64,000 nucleotides of DNA from Bombyx mori (GCF_030269925.1 NC_085114.1:14464001-14528000); one strand, 5' to 3'; shown: positions 1 to 11,745, numbered from the stretch's first letter. The notes: generated by a model from the sequence alone, not told the origin. A program made the numbers and translations.

Positions 1-535
1 GACCAGAACCAGCCTGCCGGGTCGGGACGCGATATACCGTCGACCGGTCGCTCTATTCACTCCACGGCAGCGCGCTAGAGTGCTGGTAGCGCGCCGCGCG
101 GCCTCACCCCCTCAGGTCGCCCCTTCACCGGGGGGAGGCCGCCACCTACAGGGGCCGGGACGTACGGGCGTATTCCCGCCTCCGGCCCCCGGCTCGACGG
201 CGACGGATCGGTGCGGAAAGGGAAGAGCTCTCCCTCTCTCGCTCCGCCGCCTCCTTCTGCGAGATGGTGGACTCGCAGAAGTCGAGCATCGCCTTCCAGG
301 ACGCGTCGCTGCCGAGCATCGTAGCCACGACGCGCGGCAGCGAGAGGTCCTCTCCTATGACCGCGACGAGGGCGGCGCGTTGCTCGTCGAAACCAGAGCA
401 ACGCGCCAATGTGTGTTCCGCTGTGTCATCCTCGTCGCGGTCAGCGCAGTGGTGGCACTGCGCCGTCGGTTCCCTTCCGGCTATCTTAAAGAGGTACCGG
501 CCAAAACACCCATGGCCGGTCAACTTCGATCAATA
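1..535 (-). mobile_element. R1-clade LINE, 3' end of ORF2 (fragment, cut by window edge)
   Basis: Read on the minus strand, about 523-146 gives a GC-rich frame with a C-x2-C...H-x4-C zinc knuckle (CHHC...EHTLARC), typical of the C-terminus of the second ORF of R1/TRAS-type non-LTR retrotransposons. The plus-strand start of the window shares a stretch (ccagaaccagcctgccgggt) with 33750-33771, which is the 3'-UTR side of a second copy. The base composition is much more GC-rich than the surroundings. No complete RT domain is visible. The long plus-strand frame here is antisense to the element. Confidence 0.65.
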
Positions 536-690
536 TTATTGATCGAAGCCGGTCAACATCTGAGTCAGCCGGAAGGTGAGACATCCGCGGTCGCGGCCCA
601 CCCAGTCCGCGAGAACCGGGCGAACCGCCTCGACGGTACGGAGGCCGGCCGACGGGTCCGCCAAGCGGCGAGACCACGCTTAGAAGAAGT
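536..690 (-). mobile_element. GC-rich LINE remnant
   Basis: A further GC-rich stretch continues from the R1-type fragment after a repeated gatcgaag sequence (gatcaatattattgatcgaag). It ends abruptly where the AT-rich Helitron-like sequence begins. Probably a rearranged piece of the same or a related LINE; no domain can be named. Confidence 0.4.
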
Positions 691-1013
691 GCACAATCTT
701 CGATCAATGCACAATGCTAACATTTTTTTTAAAATAATGCATAAAAGATACATTAAATCAATAAAGAAAACATTACACACACTACATACCATGTATTTGA
801 CGCACACGCGCATGCATACTATTTATTGTCAAACTTTTGTTCTTTACGTCTGTTGTCAAATTGAGAATAGACTAAATATTTTCTTTGTTAATTTTTATAG
901 TATAGTCTTAACGAAATTAGTGATTATAGAAGTATAAAATACAATCATAATAGTGTACAAACTTACAATTCCAATTAATTATAGTCGAATTTCGACTACT
1001 GCGGGACCTCTAG
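690..1013 (+). mobile_element. Helitron family D, 3' part
   Basis: This 5'-truncated copy ends in ctactgcgggacctCTAG followed by T, the end expected of a Helitron. The same sequence recurs inverted at 5753-6171 and at 6950-7771. Confidence 0.6.
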
Positions 1014-2109
1014 TTTATATAAGTACCTACTATATAGATGTTATTTTTTCTGTTAACGCAAATGTGAGTCTACGAGACTTCGAGGTCATCAACCTGTTAG
1101 GGCGTAGCTCCAGCTGATGACCGCTTTTCGTTACATTGCGTCGTCTTTCCTTCTTTCGTGTCGCCTTGCATGGTTTTAATTTATTCTCAGATGTCCCAGA
1201 GCCCACAGATCTCGCTTTTAATTGGTAATCTACTGTTTTGATTGACCTGGGTGACCTGGGTGACCTTGCAGTTAATAAATTTCAGATTGCAGATTGAACT
1301 ACTTTACCCAATCTGTTGCTAAAAACCTCACTCTTATCTTCTTATCTTGGGATCTTTGTGACATACTGATTCGTATGCTTGCATTATTCGATTGCTATGA
1401 TTAAAGAAATGGTAACCGAAGTACCAAAGTTGAATATAAAAATATACACTGACAGTGAGATAGTAAGATTGCTGTTAATTAACCTCAAAATGGCTGCGCA
1501 CGGCCGAATACTAGTTGTTACAATTAAATATACATTTTATTATGTAGAATAGGGATCGCAGTGCACAAAAACAAATTTACACTGTTCCAAAAGTCTTCTG
1601 TTATAATAATAATTACAAATTAATTAACACTTTTATTACGCCTTGCTCATTTTATCGTCACCATCTTCCTTTTCTCTGTCATTCTGTCTGTCACTCTCTT
1701 CTCCCTTTCTTTCCGTTTTCTCTCACTCACTCACATCTTAACGCTCCGTTTCACACTCTTTTCATACGTTCCGTTCTTACCAATCCTACACATAATATAT
1801 AATAATATATCGAGGAGTAAAAGGATTAAACCAAAGCAACATTTCGCTGAATACGCAACATTTATCATTGTAATTAAAGATGCGTTTTATTTGGTATAAG
1901 CATCAATAGTTTGATGTTTTTAATTGAACTTCAATTAGGTATGTTTACCCCATTCAAATAACCGAAAAAGTTTTTGTGTAATGATACTTTTTCCAAAATT
2001 TAAACTTTAGGTTTAGGTTTAGGTTCCTCCTGTAAAGTTGCAAACATATCGCTTAGATCAAATATCCTTTCACTCGTCGCTATAGTTTTAATAAACAAAC
2101 ATATACATA
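1014..2109. other. Intergenic, no gene seen
   Basis: AT-rich DNA without a supportable exon. A pyrimidine-rich tract lies at 1660-1740 (many tctc/ctcact units). I see no motif that identifies an element, though the tract may belong to one. Confidence 0.5.
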
Positions 2110-2340
2110 ACTAGCGGACCCGACAGACGTTGTCCTGCAAAAATTCATTCAAGTCGATCCAGCCGTTTAGTTGTAGTATACATAAATAACCTAGACACCG
2201 ACTGCAGCGTCATCTGTCGGGCTGATTTGTGAATCTAAACCATCCAGGGCGCCACCCAAACGCATATAAAAAAAAACATTCAAATCCGTCCAGCCGTTTA
2301 GGAGGAGTTCAGTGACAAACACACGCACAGAAGAAATATT
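2110..2340 (-). mobile_element. Helitron-like fragment
   Basis: Starts at ctagcggacccgacagac, the reverse complement of a ...CTAG terminus, and contains two degenerate repeats of a catTCAA...GTCCAGCCGTTTA block. It resembles family 2 at 2351 without being the same. Confidence 0.45.
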
Positions 2341-2350
2341 TAAAAAAAGA

Positions 2351-2634
2351 CTAGCTGGCCCGGCAGACTTCTCTCAATCTATAAATAAAAGACCTAAACT
2401 TTTGCATAAAATAAACTTAAAACAAACAAAAGGAATCCGACGAACGGGGGACATATCAAAAGAAAAAACAAAATTGTTATTTTGATTTAATTCCGAACAT
2501 TTTCATATTTATCTACCTTTTAAACCTTCTCTGGACTTCCACAAATAATTCAAGACCAAAATTTGTCAAATCGGTTCAGCCGTTCTCGAGTTTTAGCGAG
2601 ACTAACGAACAGCAATAATTTTTTATATATATAG
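2351..2634 (-). mobile_element. Helitron family 2
   Basis: Non-autonomous element read on the minus strand from a TA-rich 5' start to ...gccagCTAG. The same family is at 6537-6832, 32124-32415 and 42162-42405. It ends in a (gata) microsatellite. Confidence 0.65.
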
Positions 2635-2654
2635 ATAGATAGATAGATTAAATA

Positions 2655-2990
2655 CAGTACATTTTTTTTTTTTTTTTTTTTTCCTACCTATGCTGATAGC
2701 CTTGAGAGGCTATTTCAGCTTCACCCTAACGTTAGTAGGTGAGCTCGCGGGGCTCAACCGGAGAGTTGCTAACACTGACCCTAGCAAGAGCAGTGCTTCG
2801 CAGAATCTACCACCGGATCGGAAACGCGACCCACTGAGAAGATCCGGCGAGAAACTCAGTGGGCTGTGTCTATGGGTTAGTTCGCTCGTCGAGCCCTTCG
2901 TCGCAAGCGACGGGTTCGACGAGGACGGTGACCGGTGCTTGTGGTGCCTAAAAGCACCGTTAATGGATCAGGAGGATCCGTAATGACGTG
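2655..2990 (-). mobile_element. BMC1/L1Bm-like jockey-clade LINE, 3' end
   Basis: On the minus strand it ends ...ctctcaaggctatcagcata followed by a long A-tail (T run at about 2660-2681). It carries the recurring core gagtttctcgccggatcttc. 5'-truncated, as is usual for LINEs. Confidence 0.65.
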
Positions 2991-3466
2991 CTTTGGGCGA
3001 ATACAGTACAGATGTTTCATTTGTACGTTACACTGGCGTTAGTTTCGGTTTAATTCTTAATTCGTGTTTTTCACATTGAATTTTACGACTTCACTGTAAA
3101 TACATATACATGTGTCATTATCATCAACATCGCTATCTAGATTTAGAACGTAATCTTTTGAGCCATAAAATGTATTTAGATAGTTACGCGCGTAAATAAT
3201 TAAAATTCGTTGCGAGCATTTGTGTGTGTGTTTTTTTTTTTAAATTAACTTTAATATAAATTCATGATCAGTTTGTCAGTAGGTGAGCCAAAATAATTTG
3301 GAAAAAATTCAATTAATCTTGTTTGTTGTCTGTTTGTTAAAAAAAAAAACAATATTATTTATGGCAATAAATCACGCACTGTCATCCGGCCCCAATTTAG
3401 GTTTCCCTGTGCTATGGATACCAGAGACTGAGATACATATTTAATTACGTTTTAAATATTTACAAA
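2991..3466. other. Intergenic, no gene seen
   Basis: AT-rich sequence with short T and A runs; no exon, tRNA or recognisable repeat. Confidence 0.5.
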
Positions 3467-4645
3467 TCTATACTAATATTATAAAGCTGAAGAGTTTGTT
3501 TGTTTGAACGCGCTAATCTCAGGAACTCCTGGTCCGATTTGAAAAATTATTTCAGTGTCAGATAGCTCATTTATGGAGGAAGGCTATATGATATCACGTT
3601 AAGACCAAAATAAGCTGAGCACCAGTAAAGAATGTTTCAAGATCGGGGTTTTTTTCCCTTTTGAGAGTTTGCGCTGCGGAGATGGTTAAAGTTTCGCTAA
3701 AATAATGTATAAGAAAATTGATCTCCTTTAAAAAAGTCCGTGACAACATTTTTTATTACTTAGACGGGTGGACGAGTTCACAGCCCAACTGGTGTTAAGT
3801 GGTTACTGGATCCCATAGACATCAACGACGTAAAAGCGCCACCCACCTTGAGATATAAGTTCTAAGGTCTCAACTATAGTTACAACGGCCCCACCCTTCA
3901 AACCGAAACGCATTACTGCTTCACGACAGAAATAGGCAGGGTGGTGGAACCTACCCGTGCGGACTCACAAGAGGTCCTACCACCAGTAATTACGGAAATT
4001 AGAATTTTGTGGGTTTGATTTTTATTACACGATGTTATTCCTTCACCGTGGAAGTCAATCGTGAACATTTGTTAAGTACGTATTTCATTAGAAAAATTGG
4101 TACCCGCCTGAGATTCGAACATCGGTGCTCCGCTCAACACGTATACACCGGACGTCTTATCCTTTAGGCCGCGATAGCTTCCAGATAGCATATGTCTATA
4201 TGTTAAAGTTGGCTCACTATAACGTTTTTTATGCTAACCAAATTTGTTCCAAAAGGAAGCATTATTTGTGAAGGTGTTTTTATTAAGAGGATATTAAACC
4301 CTATCTAAATAAATATGTTATTCATTACAACATTGAAACACCCAAATCACTTCAAGATAGGCTTTGACAATTATAGATTTTTCTGGATATCTCCAGGATC
4401 CCATCATCAGGTCTTGATGATCGGTTCAAGCATTCTCGAGAAATCGGTGAACATACATTCGAGCATAATTTTTATCTCTATTTTGAAATCGGTTAAAAAG
4501 CGTGATTTTGGAACCTTAAATAGCTCCTTAAAATTCGATTATACATAAATATTTTGACTTCCTACGTAAATGAAGAGGCGGTTAAAATGTAGCGTTACGC
4601 CAAAGTAACAATTCCACGCGGACGAGGTCGCGTGGCAAATGCTAG
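3467..4645 (+). mobile_element. Helitron family 1 with a nested SINE
   Basis: Begins TCTATACTAATATTATAAAG after an A and ends ...gcaaatgCTAG before a T, which matches Helitron insertion between A and T. A 442-bp sister copy is at 17440-17881. A complete Bm1-like SINE (3750-4190) sits inside. Confidence 0.7.
3750..4190 (-). mobile_element. Bm1-like SINE, near full length, with tRNA-like head
   Basis: On the minus strand it starts with a tRNA-like head (ggcctaaaggataagacgtc, box-B-like gttcgaatctc), then the common body, and ends ...gtctaagtaataaaaaa. Nested in a Helitron. The family name is from memory. Confidence 0.7.
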
Positions 4646-4654
4646 TATAGATTA

Positions 4655-4790
4655 TAAACAGCCAGACAAGAGCAAACATTTTTTTTCATAATACAATATT
4701 TGTCCTAGGCGGGAATCGAACCCACGACCCTCGGCGCAACATTCAGGGCTGTCAACTGCACCACCGAGTCAGTTTATTGAGCACGATCGC
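4655..4790 (-). mobile_element. tRNA-derived SINE, second family
   Basis: Minus strand: gactcggtggtgcagttgac...gtgggttcgattcccgcc gives box A- and box B-like sequences. The acceptor-stem halves do not pair, so this is a SINE head and not a tRNA gene. Confidence 0.5.
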
Positions 4791-4860
4791 CGTTCTACCT
4801 ATCAAACTTTAACACGCGTGAACGGTCAGTTAGTTCTTTTGTCGTCTATTTTATGCACAC

Positions 4861-5124
4861 AAGAGGCCGTCAGCGCAAAAGTGGCCTAAGTTACCATAGT
4901 TATTATGGAGCAATGAGTTTTAAGTTTTTATGATTTTGAGTAGGCAATAAAACAAACGCTCAAAAATAATGTTTACAAAGCCATCTGTTATCTATGGATG
5001 AAATTATGGATAGGCATATTTAGCATCAAAAATTATTATATTTTAAATAAATTGCAATATAGATAATTATAAGCATGATTATGAAAAATTGTGGGTTAGG
5101 CCACTTTTGCGCTGACGGCCTCTT
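4861..5124. mobile_element. MITE, GAGGCCGTC family, copy 1
   Basis: Terminal inverted repeats of 29 bp, starting aagaggccgtcagcgcaaaa and matching the reverse complement of the right end over their whole length. A second copy with diverged ends is at 20184-20426. No clear target duplication for this copy. Confidence 0.7.
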
Positions 5125-5327
5125 ATGAGAACGGCAATTCGTTCCTTGTCGTCTAGTTCGTGTCCATCTTAAAAGATTCCTAAGGGAGATTCCTAAAGGA
5201 AGTTAAAAAAGTACTGCCTACCGTTAGTCACGTCCGCCCTCGTTCCATTTCTATCTTTATTTTTGAATTCTCGTCAAGTATCTGTCTTTGTCTGTGTCTA
5301 GTCGTTGACTTGTCTTATGTTTCTTTT

Positions 5328-5745
5328 ATTTTTATTGCCCTTGTAGGCAGACGAGCATACATACGGTCCACCGTGAGTGGTTACCGTTGCCCATGGACTT
5401 CAGCAATGCCAGGGTTAGAACCAAGCCGTTGCCTACCGTTGAGTACTCTCCACAAGCCCCGTTTGAAGAAGGACAAGTCATAGCGCTCGGGAAACACCGT
5501 GGAGGGGAGCTCATTCCATAGCCGGATGGTACGTGGCAAAAAAGATCTCTGGAAACGCACTGTGGATGACCGCAGTGGCTCCAGGTAGTATGGATGAACT
5601 CTACCCCGGTGGCGGGCGGGGCGATAGTAAAAACGAGATGATGGAATCATCTCAAATGTCCTGTCAAAGAGGTTGCACGCCGCGACAACGCGATTCCGAA
5701 TGACTTCCATTATGATATCTGTTATGTTTGTTTCACAGATGTTAT
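5328..5745 (-). mobile_element. Non-LTR retrotransposon, RT C-terminal tail (family E)
   Basis: On the minus strand it encodes the end of a reverse-transcriptase ORF ([20 protein letters not shown]), then the family's 3' UTR. Other copies are at 13535, 34940, 42455 and 45328. Clade (jockey/CR1) is uncertain. Confidence 0.65.
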
Positions 5746-5752
5746 AAAATAT

Positions 5753-6171
5753 ACAGAGGTCCCGCAGTAGTCGAAATTCGACTATAGCTAATTAGAACTG
5801 TAAGTTTGTACACTATTATGATTGTATTTTATACTTCTATAATCACAAATTTCGCCAAGACTACACTATAAAAAATATTAACAAAGACAAACAATATATA
5901 ATCTATTCTCAATTTGACAACAGACGTCAAGAACAAAAGTTTGACAATAAATAGTATGCAAGCGTGTGTGCGTCAAATACATGGTATGTAGTGTGTGTAA
6001 TGTTTTCTTTATTGATTTTATGTATCTTTTATGCATTATTTTAAAAAAATATTAGCATTGTGCACTTCTTCTCTATATTCTCTATAAGTGTGGAAAGTTT
6101 CATACTCCTCCGTCCGCGCAATTTTCGTAAAAAGGGATACAAAATCTTTGCTTCACGTATTAATATATAGA
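5753..6171 (-). mobile_element. Helitron family D
   Basis: Reverse orientation of the family: the minus strand starts TCTATATATTAATACGTGAA and its 3' end has diverged (acagagg in place of ctagagg on the plus strand). Confidence 0.6.
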
Positions 6172-6536
6172 TAAATAGACGACATTTACAAAACGTAATA
6201 TGTAGGCGCTACGACTGAATCGTGATCGACCGTTTTGTTTACAAATCGTTTTAGTGAAAACGTGACGAGGATTTTTATTATTTATTCTCCTTGTTTGAAC
6301 GAAACGTAACTTATTCTTGGATCTCGCTGCGAGTTCAAGTCTGTTCAAGTACAAGAACGTAGTTTGTCGGCGCTAATTAAGAAAATCATCAATATTTTAC
6401 GAGGACATTACAGGCACCGGTGGATTTACACTAAGAGCAGTCGGGGCAAGTGCCCAGGGCGGCAAATTTTTGTAGGGTGACAACATTTTGAAAGTGATTT
6501 TTTTTAATTCTTGTCAAGATTGCTCAATATAATTAA
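6172..6536. other. Intergenic, no gene seen
   Basis: No supportable exon or recognised repeat. Confidence 0.4.
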
Positions 6537-6799
6537 TTACTGACCCGGCAGACTTCGTAGTGCTTCAATCAATAAATAAAAGACTGTTGTATAAAATAAA
6601 CTTAGAACAAACAAAAGGAATCCGTCCGACGGGGGACACGTCAAAGGAAAAACAAAATTGTTATTTTTATTTAATTTCGAGCATTTTGATATTTATCTAC
6701 CTTTTAAACCTCTGGACTTCCACAAATAATTCAAGACCAAAATTAGCCAAATCGGTCCAGCAGTTCTCGAGTTTTAGCGAGACTAACGAACAGCAATTC

Positions 6800-6830
<31 letters not shown>

Positions 6831-6832
6831 GA
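6537..6832 (-). mobile_element. Helitron family 2, end lost
   Basis: Starts at actgacccggcagacttc, so the CTAGCTG terminus is missing, and ends in a (TA)n tract at about 6803-6830. Confidence 0.55.
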
Positions 6833-6949
6833 TAAATGAAAGTACATATTTGTTGAACGTCAAAAAGAACTACTGCCAATTCACAAAAACTAGCCTCCGT
6901 CCTGAGAAGAACTGGCAAGAAACTCAGCGGGCATGTCTTTTTTTTTAAA

Positions 6950-7771
6950 CTAGTGGTCCCTCTGTAGTCGAAATTCTCACGTCCTTACGGATCCATCAGA
7001 TCCAATAACCTTTGCACTAGACGCCTTCAGCTCTAGGAGCAGGCTTAGGGACCTCGGTAACCGTACTCGTCGAACTCGACAAAGAGTTCGCCGTGCAACC
7101 TAGCCCATGCATCAGCTCGCTGAGTTTCTCGCCGGATCTTCTCAGCGGGTCGCGATTCCGATCCGGTAGTAGATTCATTCGCGAAGCAGCTACTCTTGAG
7201 TTGTTAGGCCTCCTTCGGAGGCGCTCGGGCAGCTGTTAGCAAATCCCACCCCTCCTGGCTGAGCCTTTGCTCGCCCACCTGTCCTGGTGAAACTGGAAAG
7301 GCCTCTGAGCCACCAGTAATCCTTCAATCATAAAAAAAAAAAAAAAGTCGAAATTCGAATTTCGCCAAGAGTACATACATACTATCTTCGATCAATAATA
7401 TTGTTGAAGCACACTATAGACAAATGATGTTAAAGACATATTTTTTTTTGGTACAATTTTTCCTAAGTTAAAGACAAACAATATTAATCTATTGTCAATT
7501 TGACCACAGACCTTCAATAATGACAAAAGTTTGACCATAAACACTGAGTATATGTGTGTGTATATGTGTTGACTCAAATGCATAGTAGTGTGTGTAATGT
7601 TTTCTTTATTTATTTAATATATCTTTTATGCATTATTTTAAAAAAATATTAGCATTGTGCACTTCTTCTCTATATTCTCTAAAAGTGTGGAAAATTTCAT
7701 GCTACTCCTCCGTCCGCGCAATTTTCGTAAAAAGGGATACAAAGTTTTTGGTTCACGTATTAATATATAGA
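6950..7771 (-). mobile_element. Helitron family D split by a LINE
   Basis: The element begins ctagtggtccctctgtagtcg at 6950, is interrupted at 6977-7345 by a LINE, and resumes at gtcgaaattcgaatttcgcc to end at ttaatatatagA (7771). The 10 bp GTCGAAATTC occur on both sides of the LINE (6967-6976 and 7346-7355) as its target duplication. Confidence 0.7.
6977..7345 (+). mobile_element. LINE family C, 3' end, with 10-bp target duplication
   Basis: Ends ...gccaccagtaatccttcaatcat then poly(A). Shares the gagtttctcgccggatcttc core with the BMC1-like family. Flanked by GTCGAAATTC. Confidence 0.7.
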
Positions 7772-8325
7772 CATTAGTTTTTTTTATATTAGATTTTTTT
7801 TTAATATTCACTTTTACAAGAGCTATTATGACGTAACAATTATTGCAATATTGAAATGCCCGGTAACTCATTCCCTATCATATTGTCTATCGGTTACGGT
7901 GACCCCTTATCACCAGGCTACCTGTACTCGGTATGTTATGTCGACCAGAACGATTGGAATAGGCAAGATTATCGAAAATTATTTATTAAAAATTGGTAGG
8001 CAGCGGCTTGGCTCTGCTTCTGGCATTGCTGACAGTAACCACGTACCATCAGGTGGGCCGTACGCTCGTCTGCCTACAAAGGCAATAAAAATAAAAACCG
8101 CATTCAGATATCCGCCTTCCGAACACTTGATCCGAAAAACAAAAACATTAAAAACACGAGCAAATGATTTGAATCGTTCTAAAATCAGACCCACGTGTGT
8201 GTTGTGTGCTGCTCTCGACTGGGTCTTGCATTCCGGATGTACGGGCCGCTGCTAATGAATATAATGAGCCAAATAAATAAAGTGGAAACATTTCATGACG
8301 TTGTATTATTTTATAGCTAGACGAT
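7772..8325. mobile_element. Intergenic stretch with a LINE family E 3' fragment at about 8000-8100 (+)
   Basis: Plus-strand ggtaggcagcggcttggctc...cctacaaaggcaataaaaat is the 3' end of family E. The 134-codon frame spanning it is not a host gene. Nothing else is recognised. Confidence 0.5.
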
Positions 8326-8327
8326 TC

Positions 8328-8577
8328 GATTTTTTTTTTTTATATTGCTTAGATGGGTGGACGAGCTCACAGCCCACCTAGTGTTAAGTGGTTACTTGAG
8401 CCCATAGACATTTCCAACGCAAATGCGCCACACACCTTGAGATATAAGTTCTAAGGTCTCAGTATAGTTACAACGGCTGCCCCACCCTTCAAACCGAAAC
8501 GCATTACTGCTTTACGGCAGAAATAGGCGGGGTGGTGGTACCTACCCATGCGGACTCACAAGAGGCTCTACTACCAG
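8328..8577 (-). mobile_element. Bm1-like SINE, 5'-truncated
   Basis: Body of the SINE from attgcttagatgggtggacg to cactctac/ctaccag; no tRNA-like head. Confidence 0.7.
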
Positions 8578-9520
8578 TTCAGCTTAGCTGAGCGATCAGA
8601 ATTATTTTATGGATTTTCATTCGCAAAGTCACCAATTCGTCCATAGAACAAAAGTTTAACCCTTTGCACGTGAACCGTCGATATATCCTCTTAAGCCTCT
8701 TAAAATACAAACACGTACAAGAATTCTTAACACTAGTATAATAATATACATGGCTTTTTTATGAGGTATACAATAACAATATTCCCTGACTTTTATGCTA
8801 GGAAAACCTGTGTTACAAAAGTCAATGGTTCAGTGCTAGGTCACCAGGTAAAGAAAGTTAACCAGGAAGAGCGATCTGTAAGAATATAGTACGTACGTGT
8901 GTGTGTGTGTGTGTTAGTGTGTTTGTGTGTGTATGTGTGTCATACAATAAAGTATAATAAAATATTAAGTTAAAATTAGCTACAATAAATGAACAGTATC
9001 GTATCGAATATAAGTAGTATCGAATAACCAGATATCGACTCTCTATTGATGCGTATAAAGTGCGCGGCGTCGGAACACCGACTTTTTGCGCAGTTTGATT
9101 ATAGGTGCCGTCCTGTAGATCGTGTGCATGTATAACATTTAAATAGATTTATGACATTTCTAAATAACCATTTAAAATTATTTTGCCGTGAATTTAGAAT
9201 CGGTTATTGTTTTTTTTGGTTAATGTTTCTTTCTAAGGTACATTTTTTCAGAAATCCTTTATCAATTTAAGCAACATATTATTATGTAAAAATAAGCTCA
9301 GCACTAAAAGGGTTAAGTTATTTTTTTAAAAACATATATAAATTCAATTTACGTTAATCAGTCGTAAGTTGTTATCGTTGCTCATACACATTTAGACTTT
9401 GTAACGAGAACAAGAAGGTGGATTAAAGTTTTGAATTTTTTTTTACATAAGGTTGTCGATATAAAACGCAATGCCCATCAATTTGGTTCTCGAAATAACC
9501 ACCAACCTATTCCCGAAGAG
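8578..9520. repeat. Intergenic with a (TG)n microsatellite at about 8895-8940
   Basis: AT-rich, no exon seen. The TG repeat is imperfect. Confidence 0.5.
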
Positions 9521-9657
9521 ATCAGAAAGATTTCTGCCGAGAAGCGTGTATTATTTTAAACAATACGGAACCTTCGTCAGGTTTGAGCCCAGTGAACTCA
9601 CCTAGTAGTTCTGGTTCCGCTGAAATAGCCTCTCAAGGCTATCAGTTTAGGTAAGAC
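9521..9657 (+). mobile_element. BMC1-like LINE, short 3' end
   Basis: Contains ctcaaggctatcagtttagg at the 3' end; heavily truncated. Confidence 0.5.
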
Positions 9658-9733
9658 AAAAACAAAACGGAACTTGTCACAAGAGAATACTTCAGGGCCG
9701 TAGTGCAAAATGATGACACAAAAAATATATATA

Positions 9734-10404
9734 CAGTCAAACCTGGGTAAGTGAGAACTGGATAAGTGAGAAAACTCTATAAGTGAGAGTAATTGCTAGG
9801 AACCGTCATTTTAAGCTCCCAAAACCTCTATTAGCGAGAAACAGAAACCTCTGTAAGAGAGAGTCGTTTTTCCCTCATGGACCTCCGTAAGTGAGACTGC
9901 TACTTATCTATACCTCTATAAGCGACAGTCGAGCTTTATTTATTTATATTATTTAGGAGGAATAAATGAAAAAATAAATAACAAATTTAACATCTGCTAT
10001 TTTATGACTCATTCTTAACTTTTGTGGAACTTTCTTCCATTGTTTTTGTATTGTTTTCTCGTCAATATTGAACCTATTCTATTTCGTGGAACTAAATAAC
10101 GTTGTTATACTATCGCATTCTTTTCGAATGGACACGTGTGCCTCTGTACCGTCCTGTTTGTCGGACTTACTCAGTTTATCGTTAATCAATTGCGAAGGAA
10201 AGTTCTGTTCCGCATCATGTCTAAACGGAAAATTAAAGTACTTCATTAAGTGATAAACTTAAAATAGTTAATGCGTTTGAATCTGGAAAATCGCGATATG
10301 AAATTCAGAGGGAGCATTAGCGAGAAACTCGGGTTAGTGAGAAACCTCTATAAGCGAGAATGAGTCTGTGCTCCCTTGAACTCTCGCTTATCCAGGTTTG
10401 ACTG
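9734..10404 (+). mobile_element. Tigger/pogo-type DNA transposon remnant
   Basis: Inverted ends cagtcaaacctgggtaagtg and ...cttatccaggtttgactg, flanked by TA on both sides, are the signature of pogo-like (Tigger) elements. At 10218 there is a start of a transposase N-terminus (MSKRKIK), then a frame change, then a helix-turn-helix-like piece (DKLKIVNAFESGKSRYEI) as in CENP-B/Tigger proteins. 671 bp long, so non-autonomous: the DDE domain is absent. Imperfect repeats of ctctataagtgagag fill the ends. Confidence 0.75.
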
Positions 10405-10534
10405 TATATGTAAAGTCCAAAGTTTGAATTTCATGAAAACAATAATACACATGAAGCGGGAAAGTGTCGATTCATATAAGAATCTAACCAGCGAGTGTTG
10501 TATGCGAGACTCATATTTCATTAATGATTTCACA

Positions 10535-10842
10535 TAATTTCGGATCCTCCCGATCCACTAACGGCGCTTTTAGGTACCCCAAGCACCGGGTCATCGTTCT
10601 CGTCGAACCCGGCGCTTGCGACGAAGGGCTCGGCGAGTAAATTAACCCACAGATACAGCCCACTGAGTTTCTCGCCGGATCTTCTCGGTGGGTCGCGTTT
10701 CCGATCCGGTGGTAGATTCAGCGAAGGACTGCTCTTGCTATGGTTCGTGTTAGCAACATCGTCAGGTGTGAGCCCCTTGAGCTCACCTACTAGTTAAGGT
10801 TACGCTGATATGGTCTCTCTAGACCATCAGCTTAAATAAATA
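10535..10842 (+). mobile_element. BMC1-like LINE, 3' end
   Basis: Carries the gatcctcccgatccactaac block, the gagtttctcgccggatcttc core and a final ...ccatcagcttaaataaat. Confidence 0.65.
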
Positions 10843-10849
10843 GTAATAA

Positions 10850-10940
10850 TAATGATTTAATTGAATGGAGACCGCGAATGGGCAAACAAGGTGCAGGACG
10901 CTCTCAGGCTCGGTGGAGTGATGATGATTACTGTTTAGTA
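10850..10940 (+). mobile_element. RTE-clade LINE fragment
   Basis: Frame EWRPRMGKQGAGRSQARWSD resembles the C-terminal end of RTE reverse transcriptases, followed by gatgatgat. Confidence 0.45.
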
Positions 10941-11376
10941 TGTCTCAGTACATTACAGTACAGAACAGTATTGTTTTCGTTCTATTCAATTATGTTAGTG
11001 TTTAAAAATTTATAACACCATTCCTATCGCTTCGTCGCTGGCCGCTGTCGGCAATGACCTCACGCGAATCACAAACCAAATTAACGTCTTCATGGCTCAT
11101 TGTTTGGATATTTGGATAAATTAATGTCAGCCGATTTATTTTCGACTATAAATTTAGTCGCAGAAGCAATTAATTGGTATGGCTTCAGTGTAGAAACGAT
11201 TGGCGAAACAATTTTGGTAATGGGCATCTAATTTTAGATGGTTAGGATGTCTCTTGGATTTGTTTTATTTCATTAACGTTAACGACAAAAGAGTTTGTTT
11301 GCAGAATTTATTGCGTTGGAAATATAATACAATGCGGCTAAATTTTTTTGCGACAGGAAAGTTTGCAAAATTTTTT

Positions 11377-11620
11377 TTTTCTTTGCTTAGATGGTTGGAC
11401 GATCTCACAGCCCACCTTGTGTTAAGTGGTTACTGGAGCCCATAGACATCTACAACGTAAACGCGCCACCCACCTCGAGATATAAGTTCTAAGATCTCAG
11501 TATATTTACAACGGCTACCCCACCCTTCGAACCGAAACGCATTACTGCTTCACGGCGGAAATAGGCGGAGTGGTGGTACCTACCCGTGCGGACTCCCCAA
11601 GAGGTCCTACCACCAGTTAA
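11377..11620 (-). mobile_element. Bm1-like SINE, truncated
   Basis: Body from tgcttagatggttggacgat to ggtcctaccaccag. Confidence 0.65.
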
Positions 11621-11637
11621 TTTTCTTCGATATTCAC

Positions 11638-11745
11638 GGGCGCTGTTAGCAAATCCCACCCCTCCTGGCTGAGCCTTTGCTCGCTCACCTGTCCTGGTGA
11701 AACTGGAAAGGCGTCCGGGCCACCAGTCATACTTCAATAAAAAAA
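11638..11745 (+). mobile_element. LINE family C, 3' tail
   Basis: cgctgttagcaaatcccacc ... accagtcatacttcaataaaaaaaa. It lies directly beside the SINE, in opposite orientation. Confidence 0.6.

Noticed and set aside
80..937. 285-codon plus-strand frame at the left edge
   Set aside because: It is antisense to an R1-type LINE, then runs into a Helitron; no domain, and composition changes midway.
4700..4775. tRNA-like sequence on minus
   Set aside because: Has box A/B but the acceptor stem does not pair and a SINE body follows.
7851..8255. 134-codon plus-strand frame
   Set aside because: Crosses a LINE family E 3' end and has no domain.
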